64,000 nt of DNA from Dipodascopsis uninucleata var. uninucleata (GCA_030568195.1 JAJLTO010000006.1:992001-1056000); one strand, 5' to 3'. Shown: positions 1 to 11,275, counted from the stretch's first letter. Notes: a model not told the origin generated them from the sequence alone. Program-made: numbers and translations.

Positions 1-96
1 ATATATATATACAATGATGATTGTACAAGCATCGCAAATATTGACAAAGATTACAGCACCATACACATCGTTATAAGATCATTAATCTAAATGATC

Positions 97-929
97 TCAA
101 TTCTTCTTCTTTTTCTTCCTTTTTCGCTGTTTCTCGGCTATCAGATCATCTAGAATCGAGTTCGTAAGCTTTCGTTTTTGAACAAATGTTTCCCTAACGT
201 CCTTCTCATCGTTGCCACTATCTTGATTTGTAGCTGGCCGTTTGTTGCTAGCCTTGCCTAACATACTAGTTCTACCTTGCTCCTCTTCGTAATCATCATC
301 GGAAATCTGTTGTGCTCTCTTGCTAAATTTTACAGAATCCTTATTGCTTTTTGATCCTGGATTGTCCAACGATTTCAAGCCAGATTGTCGCTTCCGTGCT
401 TGTTTTTGCAAAAATTCAAGCGTCTTGCGTTGTCGGAAAGCATTCGCTGATGGCTTCTCATCATTTACTGTAGTCGGTGTGCCAATACCACCCCTAGATT
501 AAGAATGAACATTAGACTCTCTTTTTTAACATAATATCTTTATGACTGTAGAGTCGCCAAATTCCGTTCCTGTTATTATAGTAACAATGCCCTTCTAATC
601 ATCTCAACTACAACTAAACTTGACTGATATAATACATACTTTCCATTTATCACCGTATATCTCTTACTAAATTCTAGCTGTTCGTTTTTTTGCTCTTCCT
701 CATGCTCAACCTTTGGCTGTGTTTGGCTTAAACTAGATGCACCTGGTTGCTCGTCAACATCTCTGTCTTCATATTTGTCCAACCAAGATGATATCAGCAG
801 TCTTGACTGTGCAATTGATACAGCAAACTTTGAGGCTAATATCGATGATATTGTATTGTCCTGATTTTTTCTACCAATCTTGCCTATTATGCTTGAGCTA
901 GGAGTGTTGTTGGTAGTATTTTCCGACAT
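97..929 (-). CDS. Lysine-rich conserved fungal protein, possibly nucleolar (unknown function)
   Basis: Two exons: 929-640, then 493-97. The donor reads GTATGT and the acceptor CTAG, and the phase-2 join gives 228 aa. The N-terminal half has a hydrophobic patch around residues 30-52 containing the motif SIAQSRLLISSWLDKYED. The middle is acidic and Q/E-rich. The C-terminal third is strongly basic and ends in a run of lysines (KRKKKKKN), typical of nuclear or nucleolar proteins. The short Ser-rich lead and the SRxLxxSWL segment recall the small fungal DUF3245 family, but that is from memory and weak. It is transcribed away from LSC2 across a shared 0.5-kb region. The gene looks real because the splice sites keep frame between two open exons. 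The function is not known. Confidence 0.72.
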
Positions 930-1433
930 AGCTATTTGTCGTTGATCCTACTCATCCACTAATCGGTCATTCCAATCGGCTGTTCTCCGATAATATTTTT
1001 ATCTTATACGTGATCTAAAAGCTATTGGCATTCTTAATATTTGGGCTAAATACAAATCCAATAAAATACAGTAATGTTAGCTCAAAAATGTCTCTTGTGC
1101 CAGCTTTCCGGTGTTTGTCGGGTACTGGTAAATTTTTTTGTGGTGGGAGAGCATTAAAAAATGGCAACAGAAAAGGTTCACCTGGCAGCTTCAGCCAGCA
1201 GACTTTCCCTTAGCCAACGACAAATTCCCGTTAAGTTCTATACTTTTTCTAAGGTATTTTTTGTCTTTCCTTTTCTACCTCCATTTATTTATCTTTACTA
1301 CAGATATTTTTTTTCTTTAATTTCTACAGGTATATTCTTGTGCTCGGGAGCCCGTAGAATTTCTGTATTCGTACTGTAAGAGTGTTTGCGTGCAAATTTT
1401 CTATACAGAACGCTGGTAAAACATAATACAAAG
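930..1433. other. Divergent intergenic region between the basic protein gene and LSC2
   Basis: About 500 nt shared by two divergent promoters. One CCAAT-type sequence (TCCAATCGG near 971-979) lies just upstream of the minus-strand gene. A pyrimidine-rich stretch at about 1240-1330 leads towards LSC2. The short open frames here have no coding character. Confidence 0.5.
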
Positions 1434-3222
1434 ATGATGTTCAAGAGTGTATCCTGGCTTAGTGGTCGTTTGATGACTGCGTCGCGCGCTGGCGTGCTTC
1501 GACAGGTGAGAAATATATTTTGAGGGTAGCGAGATGAATGAACCTAGAAGCAGACGAAAATGTGATTGATTGGTGGAAAGAAAAAAGTTATGGATTCCAT
1601 CGATGCCGGTTAATAGTGATCGAGCAGATAAAGGCGGGAGTGTTGGTACGCTAGGAATACTTCCAGGGCGAAAACATTAGCGGTCAATTTTAGATTTAGT
1701 TTTAATCTATTTAATATTCTTGAATACATCTATATCAGAATTGACATAGCAATTGTTTATGATACAAAAAATTTAGATGGAAAATGAACGATGATACTAA
1801 TTAGTTCTTCATTTTATAGACTGCTACTTCACAGAAGAGATTGTTATCGCTCCATGAGTATCGATCAGCTCAGATTCTCAAAGATGTAAGTTAATTTATA
1901 TTATCAATGATGTTTATGAGGAAAAATTTAATACTAACTAATCCTTTTAGTATGGAGTCCCGGTTCCAGAGGGTGCAGCTGCTACTACACCAGAGGGTGC
2001 TGAGGAGATTGCAAAGAAACTGGGTAAGTCCACATAACATAGTAGCCCATTTAGAACTCAGTATTTGAGAGAAATAACATTGACTGTTTGATATAATTTA
2101 GACAAGGAAGATATGGTCATCAAGGCGCAGGTCCTCGCTGGAGGCCGTGGAAAGGGAACATTTGATAATGGTCTTAAAGGAGGTGTTAAGTTGATCTCGT
2201 CTCCTGTCGAGGCTAAGATGTTTGCTGAGCAAATGCTGGGCCATAAGCTCATCACTAAGCAGACAGGTGCCGCTGGTAAGCTCTGCACTGCTGTCTATGT
2301 CGTCGAGCGTGAATTCGTTCGTCGTGAGGCCTATCTCGCTATTCTCCTTGACAGAACTACTCGTGGTCCTGTTATCGTTGCTTCTAGCCAGGGCGGTATG
2401 GACATTGAGACCGTTGCAAAGGAAAGCCCAGAAGCTATTTTCTCTACTCCTGTAGATATCCATACCGGTCTTACCGACGAAGTGGCCTGGAAGGTAGCTA
2501 GTGCTCTTGGATTCTCTCACGCTGCTACTTTAGAAGCTGCTGAGATCGTCAAGAAGCTTTATAAAGTCTTCAACGACAAAGATGCTACCCAGGTTGAGAT
2601 CAACCCTCTTTCTGAGACTGTTGATCGTCGAGTTCTTGCTATGGATGCCAAGCTTGGATTTGATGATAATGCCGCTTTTAGACAGGGTGATGTCTGGCAG
2701 TACCGGGATCTCACTCAAGAAGACCCAGATGAAATTGAAGCTGCTAAGTTCAACCTCAACTTCATCAAGCTTGACGGTAACATTGGATGCTTGGTCAATG
2801 GCGCTGGACTCGCCATGGCTACTATGGACATTATTAAGCTTTACGGAGGTGAGCCTGCTAACTTCCTTGACTGTGGTGGTGGCGCTACTGCTGAGGCTAT
2901 TCGTGAGGCTTTCAACATTCTTTTACGTGAAACTAAAGTCACTGCCATCTTTGTCAACATTTTTGGTGGTATTGTCCGATGTGATAACATCGCCCGCGGT
3001 CTAATTGCCACTGCCCAAGAGATGAACATTACTGTTCCAATTGTTGCTCGTCTCCAGGGTACTAACTTTGAGGAGGCTCAGAAGATCATCAATGAATCAA
3101 GCCTTAAGATCTTTTCTTTCACTGATCTTGACGAAGCTGCCCAAAAGGTTTGCCAGCTCTCCGAGGTTGTTAGTCTTGCACGTCAGATTGATGTCAATGT
3201 CTCTTTCGAGCTCCCTTTGTAA
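1434..3222 (+). CDS. LSC2: Succinyl-CoA ligase (ADP/GDP-forming) subunit beta, mitochondrial
   Basis: The beta subunit of succinyl-CoA synthetase converts succinyl-CoA to succinate with substrate-level phosphorylation in the mitochondrial TCA cycle. There are four exons: 1434-1505, 1820-1885, 1951-2023 and 2102-3222, giving 443 aa, close to the yeast length of 427. Exon 1 supplies a mitochondrial presequence rich in S, R and hydrophobic residues. The ATP-grasp part follows, with KAQVLAGGRGKG. The C-terminal ligase domain carries the glycine-rich GCLVNGAGLAMATMD and LDCGGGA motifs and the conserved NIFGGIVRCD loop. Introns 2 and 3 have GTAAGT donors. Intron 1 (1506-1819) is the longest of the gene and contains a CCAAT-box-like TGATTGGT. 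The start is the first of two tandem ATGs. The family assignment is secure. Confidence 0.97.
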
Positions 3223-4045
3223 ATTGATTACAAGAGGACAGAGTGGCTCTAGAGCGAGACATGCAGGGTTATTTTGCTCTACTTCGTCTTTTGAATATGT
3301 CTCTATTCTGTCGTTTAGAACTTTTATATTTTGTTTTTCTTATTGTTTCCCTTAATTTGTTCGTATTATTTATCTCGATGCACTTACTAACTTCTATTAG
3401 TGCGTGAGCAAACTAGAGTAATAATACAATTCATAGAGAGCGTGTTAATTAAGTGACTAAGGCAAGGACTCTTAAATCTAGATCTCTCTCTTTTACATCA
3501 GCTGTTTTGTTATTCCTTTATTGGGTGCTTGATAACTGTTTATCCATATTTTATATATTCAATCGTTTGGGCAGTGTAGACCGTTTACTAGTCAAGATAT
3601 GTACTGGTTTGTCATATCGATGTAGTTGTGCAAGTATGCACGTATGCATGTAGACATATCGGTAGATAGTTTTACAGGTATTTTATTTCAAAAATACTTA
3701 CTGTCTATATAGAATTCGACTTCCACTCTGAATAATATCTCATTTCTTAATTCCCTTTAACTAGATTATTCTTTCTAACTATGTGAGCGCTTTCAGCTAT
3801 CCGATATTGGACAGGAGCGAGCGGTTTGTGCTTAATTGCCTTAGATATTAGGGTCATAAATAACAAGTATTGAAAGTTCTAAGTGGGACATATATATATT
3901 CCAGTAAAAGTGCTAAACAGTGGCATATTTTTTTCAGCAGGTTTAGATCATGCAGAACACCACAACTGCATATATAGGGCATTAAATTTTTTGTGAGGTT
4001 CTTAGTTATAGAAATAGCTGTAGAAAAAGTGTCGGAGTGTTCTTC
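3223..4045. other. Intergenic region between LSC2 and the DHA1 transporter
   Basis: AT-rich DNA holding the LSC2 3' region and the transporter promoter. It has a TA-rich stretch near 3893-3900. I see no gene or repeat in it. Confidence 0.5.
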
Positions 4046-6145
4046 ATGGACAGTTCAGATAAGAAATATGGTAGAGAGCAACTACCTCGACTAAATTCAA
4101 CTCGAACACTGTCGAGCTCAGGAACTTCAAAAATGACCACTGACAGTTCTAGTAATGGTGAAAAGTTGTCACTGCCGCTAGGAGCTGAAGCTGGGGATGG
4201 ATTTGTCGGTCAACGACGAGGATCAGCTACAGCTCCTCCCCTCACTCGGACGAGATCGAGAAGAGCAGGCTCTAATGTCACTGTTAATCAACCACCTCCT
4301 CCAGCCATGCGTCGAACCAGTACAGGCCAGATCTTGACTCGAAGACCTTCGAACGCTCCAACTGTTCGATCTACGAGATCTATGGGACTATCTGAGAAGG
4401 AGATTTATGGCGATACTCCAGCAGAATTGGTACAGCTTGAGAGGTTGCGAACTGTTGAAACTGTAACCTCGCTGTATCATACTATTTCGAAAGACCAGGG
4501 TGAAATGTCTGCTCCAAATGATGCACAGGAACTGACAGAAATCGATCCAGAGCTGGTAACATGGAGCGGACCTGAAGATCCGGAAAATCCAAGAAACTGG
4601 GCTCGCCCGCGTAAGTGGAGAGCCACCGCAACGATCGCCAGTTATACCTTCTTGGGTCCATTCAGTAGTTCGATTTTATCTCCAGCTGTTCCAAAGATTG
4701 CAGGATCATTCAATGTCACTAATATAACTGTTAGTGCACTTATTGTTTCTATTTTCGTTCTAGCTTGGGCGATTTTCCCTCTTGCTATGGCGCCAATGTC
4801 AGAGCTCTTTGGTCGACGTATTGTATTGAATGTGTCAATTTTTATTTTATTGATCTTTAACATTGCCTGTGGTCTTTCGCACAATCTTACTGAAATGCTC
4901 ATATTCAGGTTCTTAGCTGGCGCTGGCGGCGCAGCTCCACTGGCCATTGGTGCTGGTGTTGTTGCTGATGTTTGGAACGATAATGAGCGAACATCTGCTA
5001 TTGGTTTATTCTCGATTGGACCGACACTTGGACCGGTTATTGCTCCTATTATCTCAAGTTGGATAGCAATGAAATTAAAGTGGCAATGGGTGTTCTGGAT
5101 TTTGTCCATTACAAACGGTATTGTACTTACCTCGGGTTTTCTTTTTCTAGAGGAGACATATGCTCCTCAACTTTTGGCTAGAAGAGCTAAACAGCTCAGA
5201 AAAGAGACTGGAAATGAGAATCTCCATACTGTATTCGAAATAGCTGGAGTTAGTATTATGGACCGCTTTAAGGTTGCTGTCACACGTCCCTTATATTTAC
5301 TTTTTACTCATCCTATTGTATTTGGTCTTGGACTCTACATGGCCTTCACCTACGGATTTTTGTATCTGCTTCTCGTCACTTTCCCAAGGTTGTGGGAAGA
5401 CAAGTATGGATATTCAGTAGGTATCACTGGACTAATGTACATTGGTCCTGGAATTGGATTTGGCGTCGGTTTAATGACTGTCACTACTTTTTCTCAGCGA
5501 ATGTACCGGAGTCTGGTAGAGAAAAACAATGGCGTTTCTAGACCTGAATACCGGCTTCCCGCAGTTGCCATTGGAGCTATTTGTATGCCCGTTGGTCTCT
5601 TCTGGTATGGGTGGTCTGCAGAAAAGCACCTTTTTTGGATTATGCCTTTAATTGGAGTGGCATTTTTTGGAGTAGCAATGATATCTATTTTCCAATGCAT
5701 TCAGTCTTATTTGATAGACATGAATCCTATGTTTTCTGCCTCAAGTATTGCGGCTGGAACAACATTTCGAAGTCTGTTTGGATTTGCCATGCCTTTATTT
5801 GCGACTCAAATGTATGACAAGCTTGGTTATGGCTGGGGTAATACTCTTCTTGGATTTATAGCTCTTTTTGTAGGAACTGCATTTCCTCTTGTAGTATATT
5901 TCAAAGGCGAGAAAATTCGCGCTTGGGCAGACGTTCGAATGAATGCTCGGAAGGCTCGTGAAGACGCTCATCGCGAAGCGAAACTGGCCAAACGGCTTAA
6001 GTCAGAGGAGAAAACCGATATTAACAAGCTACGGCAAAACTCGGTTATTGATGATTCCTCCACTGCTTATGATAATGACACAACTGATATGGACGCTGGA
6101 CGTGCGGCATTTGGTGTTATTGAAGAACATGAAGCCGAATCATAG
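4046..6145 (+). CDS. MFS multidrug/polyamine transporter, DHA1 family (TPO/FLU1-like)
   Basis: Single exon, 699 aa. The open frame begins nine bases earlier at a GTG; the first ATG at 4046 (MDSSDKK) is taken as the start. It has a long Ser/Thr/Arg-rich cytosolic N-terminus of about 170 residues, the family signature GPEDPENPRNW just before TM1, and then about 12 membrane segments. Recognisable blocks are SYTFLGPFSSSILSPAVP (TM1), SELFGRRIVLN (motif A, TM2-3 loop), FRFLAGAGGAAPLAIGAGV (TM4) and GPTLGPVIAPI (motif C region, antiporter type). The C-terminal 70 residues are charged and cytosolic. In yeasts, relatives export polyamines, fluconazole, mycophenolate and other organic cations at the plasma membrane by proton antiport. 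The substrate cannot be read from sequence. It is convergent with a DHA2 transporter 242 nt away. Confidence 0.93.
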   Translation: MDSSDKKYGREQLPRLNSTRTLSSSGTSKMTTDSSSNGEKLSLPLGAEAGDGFVGQRRGSATAPPLTRTRSRRAGSNVTVNQPPPPAMRRTSTGQILTRRPSNAPTVRSTRSMGLSEKEIYGDTPAELVQLERLRTVETVTSLYHTISKDQGEMSAPNDAQELTEIDPELVTWSGPEDPENPRNWARPRKWRATATIASYTFLGPFSSSILSPAVPKIAGSFNVTNITVSALIVSIFVLAWAIFPLAMAPMSELFGRRIVLNVSIFILLIFNIACGLSHNLTEMLIFRFLAGAGGAAPLAIGAGVVADVWNDNERTSAIGLFSIGPTLGPVIAPIISSWIAMKLKWQWVFWILSITNGIVLTSGFLFLEETYAPQLLARRAKQLRKETGNENLHTVFEIAGVSIMDRFKVAVTRPLYLLFTHPIVFGLGLYMAFTYGFLYLLLVTFPRLWEDKYGYSVGITGLMYIGPGIGFGVGLMTVTTFSQRMYRSLVEKNNGVSRPEYRLPAVAIGAICMPVGLFWYGWSAEKHLFWIMPLIGVAFFGVAMISIFQCIQSYLIDMNPMFSASSIAAGTTFRSLFGFAMPLFATQMYDKLGYGWGNTLLGFIALFVGTAFPLVVYFKGEKIRAWADVRMNARKAREDAHREAKLAKRLKSEEKTDINKLRQNSVIDDSSTAYDNDTTDMDAGRAAFGVIEEHEAES

Positions 6146-6387
6146 ATATTTAAAATACGTGATTTTAGCTATAGTTTTCAAATGAATTTTAGGACTCCCA
6201 ACCTGTTGGATTTGGTCTCTTTTAGATGTATAAAAATGCCTAAATGTATGATGACTTCTTATATACGAAAATAATGTTAGTTACTATCCAATATCTAAAG
6301 TCAATAAGACTAAAATGTGCTAAATAGCTCAAAAAATAAAATCATTCGATCCACCCGGAACTAATCATCTGTCTTTTATGCAAACGG

Positions 6388-8235
6388 TTATTGAGATAGA
6401 CTATTGATTTGCAGCTCGTTGTTGATACTTTTTTCAAAATCTGTACTACCATGAACTGTGGTATTTTCCGCAACAGGATTTGCATCTGCAGCAAGTTGCG
6501 ATTCCGCAGCAGGTTTTTCATTGAGATATGACTTAAGACCATGACCTGTACTGATATCATGCTTACCTCCGGATGTACCGATTTTTAAAAAGAATGATAA
6601 TATAATACCAAGTCCAGAGATACCAACTCCAAACCAATATGCATACTTATAACCTTTATGTAAAATTTCAGGTGATTGGCTTTCTATATTACTACCAATC
6701 TGTGAAGTCACAATAGCTGTAGATGCTGCAATACCGACGGAAGAAGATATCTGTGTCATAACGTTGAATATACCTGCCGCTGTACTCTTTAAATGAGGAG
6801 GTACTGCTGAAAGAGCGTACTGATTTCCTACATTATAGGACAGATCAGCACCTACAACACCAATTGTGAGAGCTGGAAAGCACATAGCCCAGTAGGTAAT
6901 ATGTAGTGGCTGTAAAGCCCAGAGAAGAGCTGCAATTGTAAATGTACACATGCCAATGATCATAAGGATCTGTCCTGGAATAATATGTAAGATATAAGCT
7001 GCGCAGACATTTACTAACACTCCAGAAACTGACATTGGTAGCATAGCAGCAGTTGTATGAATAGCCGAATACTTTTTAATATTTTGGAAGTCAAGAGAGA
7101 CAAAATACGATAAAGACCCTTGAAAATTTAGCCAGCCGCAGAAAACAATTGTCATGCATAATGCAAATCCTGGATATTTCCAGATGAACATCGGCATGAT
7201 AGGATCTTTCGCATAATTCTCCCATACGACAAACAATGCAATGATGACAATACCGACGATTAGCAATACTATAATATAAGGCGTTTTCCAGCCATCCGAT
7301 GCTCCACTAGAACCTGAGAGTGCAAATACGAACAGTCCAATCCCAACAATAGATAAAGCTGCTCCGATATAGTCAATCTGAGCAACCAGCTTTAAGCTTG
7401 TTCGCCAGTCGCGATTTACAGGCATCTCTTTCCCACCGATAGCACGAGAAATAGCATTAGCAATCTTCAAAGAAAGCTCATCTGAAGGCAATGTAAAGTA
7501 GGCAATAACAGAAAAGATACCATATATAATTGCAAGGAAGAATACAAATGCCTTCCAGCTAATAAATTGCGTACAGATTCCAGATACTGTAATACCAAAG
7601 ACAAATCCAACAGGCGCACCAGCAGCAAAACATGCCATTGCCCGATTGCGACGCTTTCCTGGCCGATAGAAGAGTCCTATCATACCAGCACCTGCAGTAG
7701 GACCAGCTGCACCACCTAGTGCTTGAATACCACGAAGTGTATCGAAGGCAACAGCATTGTGCATGAAACCTTGAATAAGTGACATCAGAGCATAAAATCC
7801 AAATGCACAAACCAGTGATCGCTTTCTTCCTAATATATCAGATAGGCGTGCCATGACAAGAATCGTTGAACCTGTGACAAGAGAATATGAATTGATAGTC
7901 CAAGATAACTGTGAGCCATCAATATGAAAGTATTCTGAAACGTGCGGAAGTGCGAGATTCAGGCCTCCTTGGTTCATCGCATTCATGCAAGGTCCTAAAG
8001 TTAAGACTATAATGCAAATCACCTCATGAAGTGTTGATTTAAAGACCAAGGGCCGTAATTCTGGGTCTATATCAATTCCGCTTTCAGCATCTATTATTGA
8101 CATATCTCTGCGACTACGAATTGATTCTAGCTGTGACAAGTCTTTAACAGACTTGTTATTTGACTGCTTAGAAGTCAATGGACTCGTGCCAGCAGTTATT
8201 TCTTTATCGCTTATTTCGCCTGTCCGTATACCCAT
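6388..8235 (-). CDS. MFS drug:H+ antiporter, DHA2 family (14 TM, ATR1-like)
   Basis: Single exon, 615 aa. The open frame extends six codons upstream to a TTG; the first ATG is at 8235 (MGIRTGEIS). About 60 cytosolic residues precede roughly 14 membrane segments. Family marks are the TM1-2 loop with NQGGLNLALPHVSEYF, motif A as RLSDILGRKRS, LRGIQALGGAAGPTAGAGMIG (TM4) and GAPVGFVFG (motif C-like, TM5). The layout matches DHA2 proteins related to yeast ATR1 (aminotriazole and boron export). The C-terminus is a short hydrophilic tail. The actual substrate is unknown. It faces the DHA1 transporter tail to tail, and its upstream side opens onto 0.9 kb without a strong gene. Confidence 0.92.
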   Translation of the reverse strand: MGIRTGEISDKEITAGTSPLTSKQSNNKSVKDLSQLESIRSRRDMSIIDAESGIDIDPELRPLVFKSTLHEVICIIVLTLGPCMNAMNQGGLNLALPHVSEYFHIDGSQLSWTINSYSLVTGSTILVMARLSDILGRKRSLVCAFGFYALMSLIQGFMHNAVAFDTLRGIQALGGAAGPTAGAGMIGLFYRPGKRRNRAMACFAAGAPVGFVFGITVSGICTQFISWKAFVFFLAIIYGIFSVIAYFTLPSDELSLKIANAISRAIGGKEMPVNRDWRTSLKLVAQIDYIGAALSIVGIGLFVFALSGSSGASDGWKTPYIIVLLIVGIVIIALFVVWENYAKDPIMPMFIWKYPGFALCMTIVFCGWLNFQGSLSYFVSLDFQNIKKYSAIHTTAAMLPMSVSGVLVNVCAAYILHIIPGQILMIIGMCTFTIAALLWALQPLHITYWAMCFPALTIGVVGADLSYNVGNQYALSAVPPHLKSTAAGIFNVMTQISSSVGIAASTAIVTSQIGSNIESQSPEILHKGYKYAYWFGVGISGLGIILSFFLKIGTSGGKHDISTGHGLKSYLNEKPAAESQLAADANPVAENTTVHGSTDFEKSINNELQINSLSQ

Positions 8236-9162
8236 TTTGAATAGTATTACCAATCAGATTGTGTACTTGATTACAACCAGCTTGCACTCTGTATGCCCTT
8301 TCATGTGATATTGTTATGGTTAATAAAGTAGTATTTTGCAATATGACAACTATGAATGATAGTCAAATGAGTGAAGCTATCAGAGTTGGACTGTTACTGA
8401 CCACGCAAAAGGTATTATGGGCATTCAGAAGAGGTTCTCGAAAAAAGAAGAGAATAGTCAAAAGAGGAACAACCAAAAGAAAGCAGCCTGTGAGTGAATT
8501 AAGTCTTTTTTTTTTTTACTTTAAACAACATTTTGATATCGGCATAAAACCCTTCTTAGCCCACTATTACAGAAGTTCATTTAATATCACTACTATTGAC
8601 GAGGAATCACACGATGGCTCTGCACTTTAGCTATTTTCGAACCTCTTAAGGCCATAGATGACTAAATATCAAAGGAAATATCAAAATCTAGCCTAAAATT
8701 CTCCAGGGGATCCTAATATTGGCCTGCGGCTCAAGTAGTGTTATCTCATCGAGGTTACGCGTACATGTTCCAAAGCTTGTTCATTTTAAAGATTCCGCGA
8801 TGTCTATCCCCTGTTTCCGTCCATACAATAATTTTTTGGAAAGTCCCTTACTACGGATCAACTAAAACATCAGCCAAGCAGGGTTTGAACATGCTAATTT
8901 TGAGAGTGTTTGTATCTCACTTATATCTAATTTAGTTGAATCGCGTTAGCTCATCTTATTGATATCGATAAGATATAGATGACGACTGAGTTTTAATATG
9001 TGCATATACGTCTATGCTGTCGCGCTGCGCGGACAGATTCAGAATCTAGTTTAACCTTAAAAAATACACCTAATGCATTCTCTCTATTTTACCCTGTTTT
9101 ATCAACTCAGGCGCACACATTATTACCCGGTTTAAGGTCCAGAACGTTGAGCCGCACAGTAG
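8236..9162. other. Upstream region of the DHA2 transporter; weak small ORF only
   Basis: About 0.9 kb. An ATG-initiated 104-codon frame at 8316-8630 has a very basic middle (RRGSRKKKRIVKRGTTKRK), followed by a plausible GTGAGT donor at about 8490 and a T-run. Splicing to an acceptor near 8560 would keep it open for about 88 aa, but nothing in it is recognisable. I do not call it a gene. Confidence 0.35.
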
Positions 9163-9429
9163 ATGGCAGTGTTGGCTGGAGGCGAATATGGCAAGAGAAA
9201 GGCGCCAAAACCAGAACCAAAAGAAAGGAGTTTCAAGCGAGAGCTAACTGATTTCTTGCTCAAAGCTATACATTATAATCAGTTCTATAAAATAACGGTT
9301 AGATTGTATATGCTTGATTGGCTCGATAAATATTGCTGATAGTTGTGTGATGTCGTTGTGCAGGCGCAAAATAGGGAGAATAGTGATTTAAAGGCAAGGA
9401 ACAGCTCGCAAGCACAAGTCAGCACCTGA
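9163..9429 (+). CDS. Putative small two-exon gene, 66 aa, unknown
   Basis: Proposed exons are 9163-9297 and 9364-9429, with a GTTAGA donor, a TGCTGAT-like branch site and a TGTGCAG acceptor. Both junctions are phase 0. The first exon begins MAVLAGGEYGKRKAPKPEP, has a helix-prone stretch (ELTDFLLKAIHYNQFYKI), and the product ends in a polar tail. The amino-acid composition looks like coding sequence rather than AT-rich noise, and the frame is too short for a standard length cut-off. I recognise no family. It lies 375 nt upstream of PPG1 on the same strand, so it could also be part of an upstream reading frame in the PPG1 leader. Existence is only moderately supported. Confidence 0.4.
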
Positions 9430-9803
9430 GAAGACAATCAAAATATAAGATCTGAAAAGACCATATCTAATCTCGCATATCTCAGAAGAAATACAAGTGA
9501 GAATATATGTATCAATATAAAAGTGTAAGTACCTATTTTTAGATAAATAAGATGCAGTGTATGATAATTACAAATTATGTTTTATACGAACACGTATGAG
9601 TGCAAGGAATTGTTGTAGTAGGACAATTAGTCTACGGCATTGCTAAAAGCGAGGCTTTATCTTGATTGCATAGGGAGTTACTCATAATATTGTTGTCTCT
9701 AGGAAATATAAGAGGATACATATAGAAAGAAAGTTTCTATTCCGGTGCTATAAGTTATTGTTAAAGTAGCAAATAAAATAGACTTAAAAAAGAGAGTATA
9801 GGA

Positions 9804-10960
9804 ATGCCGGGACTGACAAGTGAGTAGCTTAGATGAAAGATAATAGGATGTACTTCTGACTATGAGATGCACTAACTAAAGCATATTTTATTAAAAGATG
9901 CAGGTGTTATTGATCTTGATCGATGCATAGAACGACTTTATAAGAGAGAGCTATTGGCAGAAGCAGTCATCGAATCCATCTGTGTCAAGGCAAAGGAGCT
10001 CTTGATCCAAGAAAGTAATGTGATTCATATTAAAGCACCGGTTTCTGTAGTCGGCGATATCCATGGGTGAGTGCAAGCTTAAAATGTAGTGTATTATATA
10101 TTTTGGGTATATACTGATGCACGCTTGCCATATATAGTCAGTTTTTTGATCTCTTAGAACTATTCAGAGTTGGCGGTTTTCCTCCAGATACCAATTATCT
10201 TTTCCTTGGTATGTCCATTATATGTGATTATACAATTTTTTTGCATACTTACGTTTTGATAGGTGATTATGTCGATCGAGGATATTTTAGTATAGAAACG
10301 ATATCTTTGTTGACTTGTTTGAAGTTGCGGCATCCGAACAGAATATATTTAGTCCGTGGTAACCACGAATCACGCGGCATATCCCAGAATTATGGATTTT
10401 ACAGCGAATGCAAATCAAAATATGGGAATGCCAATGTATGGCACTATTTCACAGACATGTTTGACTATCTGACACTATCTGTTGTCATTGACAATAGTAT
10501 CTTCTGTATACATGGAGGATTATCTCCAAACGTACATTCCATAGATCAGATCAAAGTAGTTGATAGGTTTAAGGAGATACCTCATGAAGGTCCAATGGCT
10601 GACCTTGTCTGGTCTGATCCAGATCCAGACAAAGATGATTTCGGTATCTCTACTCGAGGTGCTGGCTATACATTTGGAGCGGAGATCGTGAAGAAATTCC
10701 TTGCCGTCAATAATATGGTACATATTTTAAGAGCTCATCAACTATGCGAACAAGGGTTTCAAGTTCTCTTTGATGACAGATTGTCAACTGTGTGGTCGGC
10801 ACCAAATTATTGCTACCGCTGTGGAAATATGGCTTCTATTCTAGAAGTTAGTGAAAATGGCGAACGTTTTTTTAATGTTTTTGACGCGGCACCTGAAAAT
10901 GAAGAGTATCGAGAGCAACAGTCTACTCAGCAGCAGGGCATGATAGAGTATTTTTTATAG
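9804..10960 (+). CDS. PPG1: PP2A-like serine/threonine phosphatase catalytic subunit, PPG1 type
   Basis: Metallophosphatase of the PPP family that removes phosphate from Ser/Thr; in yeast PPG1 acts in glycogen accumulation and with the Far complex. Four exons, 9804-9819, 9904-10066, 10138-10208 and 10263-10960, give 315 aa. The metal-binding signatures are intact: GDIHG (about residues 56-60), GDYVDRG (84-90) and RGNHES (115-120), followed by the HGGLSP and [11 protein letters not shown] blocks. The protein ends in YFL, the PP2A-type tail used for carboxymethylation and scaffold control. It matches PPG1 better than PPH21/22 or SIT4 in the opening [10 protein letters not shown] segment and the VSVVGDIHG and [16 protein letters not shown] stretches. 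Exon 1 carries only five codons plus one base. The donors read GTGAGT, GTGAGT and GTATGT. Confidence 0.95.
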
Positions 10961-11275
10961 ATATTGAGCCTCTTAATCATATTTTGCATTTCTTAATTCG
11001 TGGCATTGACTCTGGATTTGACTAAAATTTCATTTTCGTAAAAGCTGCTTTTCATGATTCTTTTCAGTAGGCAAACACTTCTTCGGTGATTAATAAGGAA
11101 TTTGTTCATATATGCAGCAATAAGGATTTATATAATGTACATTACTGTAACTATAACACATTCAAGGTATCTATACACAATATACGTAAATACTTACGGT
11201 TTGTATCGACTGCTTTTTCGCCGTGTAAACTCACTTTTACTGACTAATTTCGGGAGCTGTCTAAATTTTATAAAT
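10961..11275. other. Convergent intergenic region between PPG1 and CLP1
   Basis: Shared 3' region of two convergent genes, AT-rich. I see nothing else in it. Confidence 0.5.

Noticed and set aside
1567-1574. HAP-type TGATTGGT in LSC2 intron 1
   Set aside because: It matches the CCAAT-complex consensus and the gene is respiratory, but the intronic position and several other copies in the window make it indistinguishable from chance.
4037-4045. Upstream extension of the DHA1 transporter (MFF...)
   Set aside because: The frame there begins with GTG, not ATG; the first ATG is at 4046. The same applies to TTG/GTG extensions of the DHA2 transporter, BCY1 and the FLC-like gene.
8316-8630. 104-codon ATG frame with a very basic middle
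   Set aside because: No recognisable motif. A possible splice at about 8490 changes the C-terminus without adding coding character. Left as unresolved DNA.
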